In this document: positions 44,292-46,140 of the stretch, piece by piece | Numbering within the stretch: position 1 is the first letter of the stretch | Layout: each line of letters opens with the position of its first letter | NCBI GenBank assembly: GCA_017997825.1 | Contig: JAGOEH010000006.1 | Span: forward strand, 1-46,140 | DNA from: Candidatus Delongbacteria bacterium | GTDB taxonomy: Bacteria; JAGOEH01 | Reading direction: 5' to 3' | DNA: 46,140 nt | The notes under the pieces: model-generated | What the model was told of the DNA's origin: nothing | The model's database searches: none | Seen by the model: only the letters and a program-made list of their open reading frames with translations | Made by a program: the position numbers and the translations under genes

Positions 44292-44347
44292 AACGGCTCT
44301 CCATTTTACGGCTTGATTTCTTTTTCAATTCCAGCCTTTTCGCCTGT

Positions 44348-44376
44348 AATATAATACATTTCTTATCACAAGTCAA
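44348..44376 (-). promoter_or_regulatory. Promoter of the 591-residue protein gene
   Basis: Minus strand TTGACT (44376-44371), 17 nt, TATATT (44353-44348), about 57 nt before the ATG at 44291. Confidence 0.75.
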
Positions 44377-44429
44377 TCAATTTTTACTCCAATTGGGAAC
44401 ATGAAATGCATTCAATCATAATTTAGAGC

Positions 44430-44458
44430 TTGACAGATCTTTTTTTTTTATTTAGTTT
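44430..44458 (+). promoter_or_regulatory. Promoter of the Ig-like secreted protein gene
   Basis: TTGACA (44430-44435), a 17-nt spacer dominated by T, TAGTTT (44453-44458), 32 nt before the ATG. It has the same -35 and -10 hexamers and T-rich spacer as the gatC promoter at 10776. Confidence 0.65.
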
Positions 44459-44490
44459 ATCATTACCCTTAACCGGACCAGGAGATCCCA

Positions 44491-44883
44491 ATGACACGTT
44501 ACCCCCTTCGATACAGTCTGATCATGTTTCTCTGTCTAACCGGCCTTTATTGCGAAAAGGCCAAAACATCCACCCAGCAGGATGACATCGATACAGACCG
44601 AATCACCATCGAATTGACGGCCAATCCGGATACACTCAAAATCGGCACCATCAAGGCATCGACCATCTGGGCCAAAGTAACCGAGGATCAGGCCCTGGCC
44701 GCCGATTCAACCCTGGTCAGCTTTTCGTCCAGCCTGGGGTCCATTACCGAATCCAGTATCACCCTCCAGGGCCGGGCCACGGCAACTCTCCAAAATTCCG
44801 ATACGACCACCACCGGATTATGCCGGGTCATCGGAATCGTTAAAAATGTCGAAGATACCATCTATATTCTTTTCAAGAAGTGA
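44491..44883 (+). CDS. Secreted protein with a single invasin-like (Big_1-type) Ig domain
   Basis: A 130-residue protein with a hydrophobic N-terminal export signal (about 8-20) ending TGLYC. The cysteine suggests a lipoprotein, but Tyr at -1 does not fit the usual lipobox, so plain secretion is possible. Residues about 35-118 match the invasin/intimin-like Ig fold: ITIELTANPDTLKIG, then VTEDQALAADSTLVSFSSSLGSITES, then GRATATLQNS. It is unusual for such a domain to stand alone. AGGAG precedes the ATG. Ser and Thr content is high. Function is unknown; envelope structure or adhesion is a guess. Confidence 0.75.
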   Translation: MTRYPLRYSLIMFLCLTGLYCEKAKTSTQQDDIDTDRITIELTANPDTLKIGTIKASTIWAKVTEDQALAADSTLVSFSSSLGSITESSITLQGRATATLQNSDTTTTGLCRVIGIVKNVEDTIYILFKK

Positions 44884-45083
44884 TTTTTTCCGAATACCCC
44901 TGCAGTTTTTTCCCATTTCCATCCCCTATCGATCCGGATTCAGCCGGATCACAATTCCCCCTCTTCATCATAATTTGAATTTCGGTTTTATCATGATCGA
45001 CCAACAGCGTTGATGAGTCATGATCGGTTTTAAACGATAAGGCCGAACGATCCTTAGACAGCATGATAAATAGTCAGACAAAT
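44884..45083. other. Intergenic region without a recognised gene
   Basis: It lies between the Ig-like protein stop and the tRNA-fMet terminator. It contains a hairpin-capable inverted repeat, GATCCGG-ATTCAG-CCGGATC (44931-44950), with no T run, and two copies of TCATGATCG about 27 nt apart. A 63-codon minus-strand frame here has no family resemblance or convincing ribosome site. I see no gene. Confidence 0.6.
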
Positions 45084-45106
45084 AAAAAAAACCCTGACTC
45101 GCAGGG
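45084..45106 (-). terminator. Terminator of tRNA-fMet
   Basis: On the minus strand a 5-bp stem CCCTG/CAGGG with a 5-nt loop (45106-45092) is followed by eight T (45091-45084). Confidence 0.8.
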
Positions 45107-45138
45107 CATAGTTCTTTGCAGGATTGTTCAAGGTGAAT

Positions 45139-45211
<73 letters not shown>

Positions 45212-45223
45212 TCGGTTAATTCC

Positions 45224-45252
45224 AATATACAACCGTTTTATCATAAAGTCAA
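45224..45252 (-). promoter_or_regulatory. Promoter of tRNA-fMet
   Basis: Minus strand TTGACT (45252-45247), 17 nt, TATATT (45229-45224), 12 nt before the tRNA 5' end. Confidence 0.8.
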
Positions 45253-45296
45253 TAGCTTTTTTGTTTATATCTTGCTTTTCTTGGTTAATTTTTAGG

Positions 45297-45325
45297 TTGA
45301 CAATCCGATTATTCCGCCTTATATT
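45297..45325 (+). promoter_or_regulatory. Promoter of lemA
   Basis: TTGACA (45297-45302), 17 nt, TATATT (45320-45325). The leader to the lemA ATG at 45444 is about 110 nt. It is divergent from the tRNA-fMet promoter. Confidence 0.75.
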
Positions 45326-45443
45326 TCGATAACGTATGGCAATCAACCATCCGATAATCCGATTTGATATTCAGATCCCTCTGCGCAGTATGATGATAAC
45401 CGGCCGGGGAATCTGAAGCGCATTGTAACGCAAGGAGAAGCAA

Positions 45444-46013
45444 ATGAAAAAACTGGTGTTGGTATTAGCGGTGGTGGTGGTGTTGGTTTTAGTTGTCGGG
45501 GGATGTTTTATCGGGGACTATAACAAGGCCGCCGTCATGGAAGAAAAAGTCAAAAAAAGCTGGGGGAATGTGGAGAATGCACTACAACGCCGCTATGACC
45601 TGATTCCCAATCTGGTGGAGACCGTCAAAGGGTATGCCACGCATGAGAAAGAAATTTTTGAAGCCCTGGCGGAAGCCCGTAAGGGGTATTTTTCAGCCCA
45701 GACCCCGAATGAAAAGATGGCAGCTTCACAGGGTATGGAAAGTGCCCTTTCCCGATTATTGCTGCTGACGGAAAATTATCCCAATCTGAAAGCCAATGAA
45801 TCATTTCTCAAACTACAGGACGAGCTGGCCGGGACCGAAAACCGGATCAGCGTGGAACGGAACCGCTATAATGAATCGGTGGAGGAATTCAGGGGGTACG
45901 CCCGTTCCCTGGTAGGATCGATTTTCGTTAAGATTCGCGGTATCGATTATACCCAGTATGATTATTTCAAAGCTCAGGAAGCCGCCCAAACGGCTCCTAA
46001 AGTCCAATTCTGA
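45444..46013 (+). CDS. lemA: LemA family protein
   Basis: A 189-residue protein with a very hydrophobic N-terminal helix (about 3-20). GGC at 19-21 could serve as a lipobox, so it may be a lipoprotein rather than a simple transmembrane protein. The LemA core follows: NKAAVMEEKVKKSWGNVENALQRRYDLIPNLVETVKGYATHEKEIFEALAEAR, then SRLLLLTENYPNLKANESFLKLQDELAGTENRISVERNRYNE. LemA proteins are long helical envelope proteins of uncertain function. AAGGAG precedes the ATG. A TPM-domain gene follows after 18 nt, the usual neighbour of lemA. Confidence 0.95.
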   Translation: MKKLVLVLAVVVVLVLVVGGCFIGDYNKAAVMEEKVKKSWGNVENALQRRYDLIPNLVETVKGYATHEKEIFEALAEARKGYFSAQTPNEKMAASQGMESALSRLLLLTENYPNLKANESFLKLQDELAGTENRISVERNRYNESVEEFRGYARSLVGSIFVKIRGIDYTQYDYFKAQEAAQTAPKVQF

Positions 46014-46031
46014 CCGGGATAGGGGGTATTC

Positions 46032-46140
46032 ATGAAGCGTACACCCTTGATAGGACCTCATGATCTGGATCGGATCACGGAAGCGACCCGGATTGCGGAG
46101 AAAACGACCGCCGGGGAGATTGTAACCATCATCACGCCGC
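46032..46140 (+). CDS. TPM-domain protein, N-terminal fragment (runs off the right edge)
   Basis: Thirty-six residues are visible from an ATG at 46032. The stretch LDRITEATRIAEKTTAGEIVTII matches the opening of TPM (YgcG/YdjH-type) domains, which begin with a helix and the T-x-GEI-V strand. There is no signal peptide at this start, as in the TPM proteins that carry C-terminal membrane helices. Position right after lemA supports the call, since lemA-TPM pairs are common. The rest lies outside the window. Confidence 0.7.
   Translation, partial: MKRTPLIGPHDLDRITEATRIAEKTTAGEIVTIITP

Noticed and set aside
44873-45064. 63-codon minus-strand frame between the Ig-like gene and tRNA-fMet
   Set aside because: It has no family resemblance or convincing ribosome site and lies just after the tRNA terminator.

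Overview
The window reads as a chromosome segment of a Gram-negative bacterium, probably an uncultured lineage of the Fibrobacterota-Chlorobiota-Bacteroidota (FCB) side of the tree. KdsB (Kdo activation for LPS), a membrane-anchored PpiD-like chaperone and lipoproteins point to an outer membrane. The housekeeping-type sigma factor at 29339-30196 is the short (about 285 residue) form usual in FCB bacteria, and the folB-folK-deoxynucleoside kinase run also fits. The promoters are not of the Bacteroidota TTTG/TAnnTTTG type: about a dozen intergenic regions carry TTGACW-N17-TATATT-like elements. The phylum assignment is an inference. No phage, insertion sequence or CRISPR array was seen; gene density is high and intergenic gaps are all under 300 bases.

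Layout. 1-5700 (minus strand): tdh-kbl (threonine to glycine plus acetyl-CoA), ssb and hflX; then a separately promoted pair of secreted coiled-coil proteins (lipoprotein and LysM protein), a terminator and the N-terminus of PhoH. 5700-16300 (plus): an HD-GYP response regulator, a small membrane protein with secD-secF, gatC-kdsB-pyrG, and a large transmembrane CHASE2/sigma-54 activator. 16300-26900 (minus): a surface-polysaccharide operon of gmd, a GT4 glycosyltransferase, a YfhO-type membrane protein, a polyprenyl-phosphate mannose synthase-like GT2, a GT2 fused to a degenerate sugar-phosphate transferase, Trm112, an RmlD-like reductase, a GH13 enzyme and trmB. 27000-37070 (minus): ppiD-like, glucan phosphorylase, GAF/PP2C phosphatase with a small unknown partner, sigma factor, ybbR, tyrS and tRNA-Gln. 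37240-42500 (plus): a DapL-like pseudo-aminotransferase, folB, folK, dNK, a sugar-nucleotide epimerase, a NamZ-type muramidase and acylphosphatase. 42500-46140: an unknown 591-residue protein (minus), a one-domain Ig-like secreted protein, tRNA-fMet (minus), lemA and the start of a TPM-domain gene.

How the genes fit together. Much of the window concerns the envelope: GDP-mannose conversion, glycosyl transfer at the membrane, Kdo activation with the CTP supply next to it, peptidoglycan binding and recycling, and export and folding (SecDF, PpiD). Signalling genes are interleaved: HD-GYP, a membrane-bound sigma-54 activator, and a PP2C phosphatase near a sigma factor.

Most worth a second look: (1) the aminotransferase-fold protein at 37243 that has lost every hallmark PLP and substrate residue checked yet keeps the fold signature and heads the folate operon; (2) the GT2/degenerate phosphoglycosyltransferase fusion at 19317; (3) a perfect consensus promoter with an overlapping 14-bp palindrome inside that same coding region; (4) the CHASE2-sigma-54 activator; (5) the lipoprotein/LysM pair sharing a cysteine-containing coiled-coil motif.
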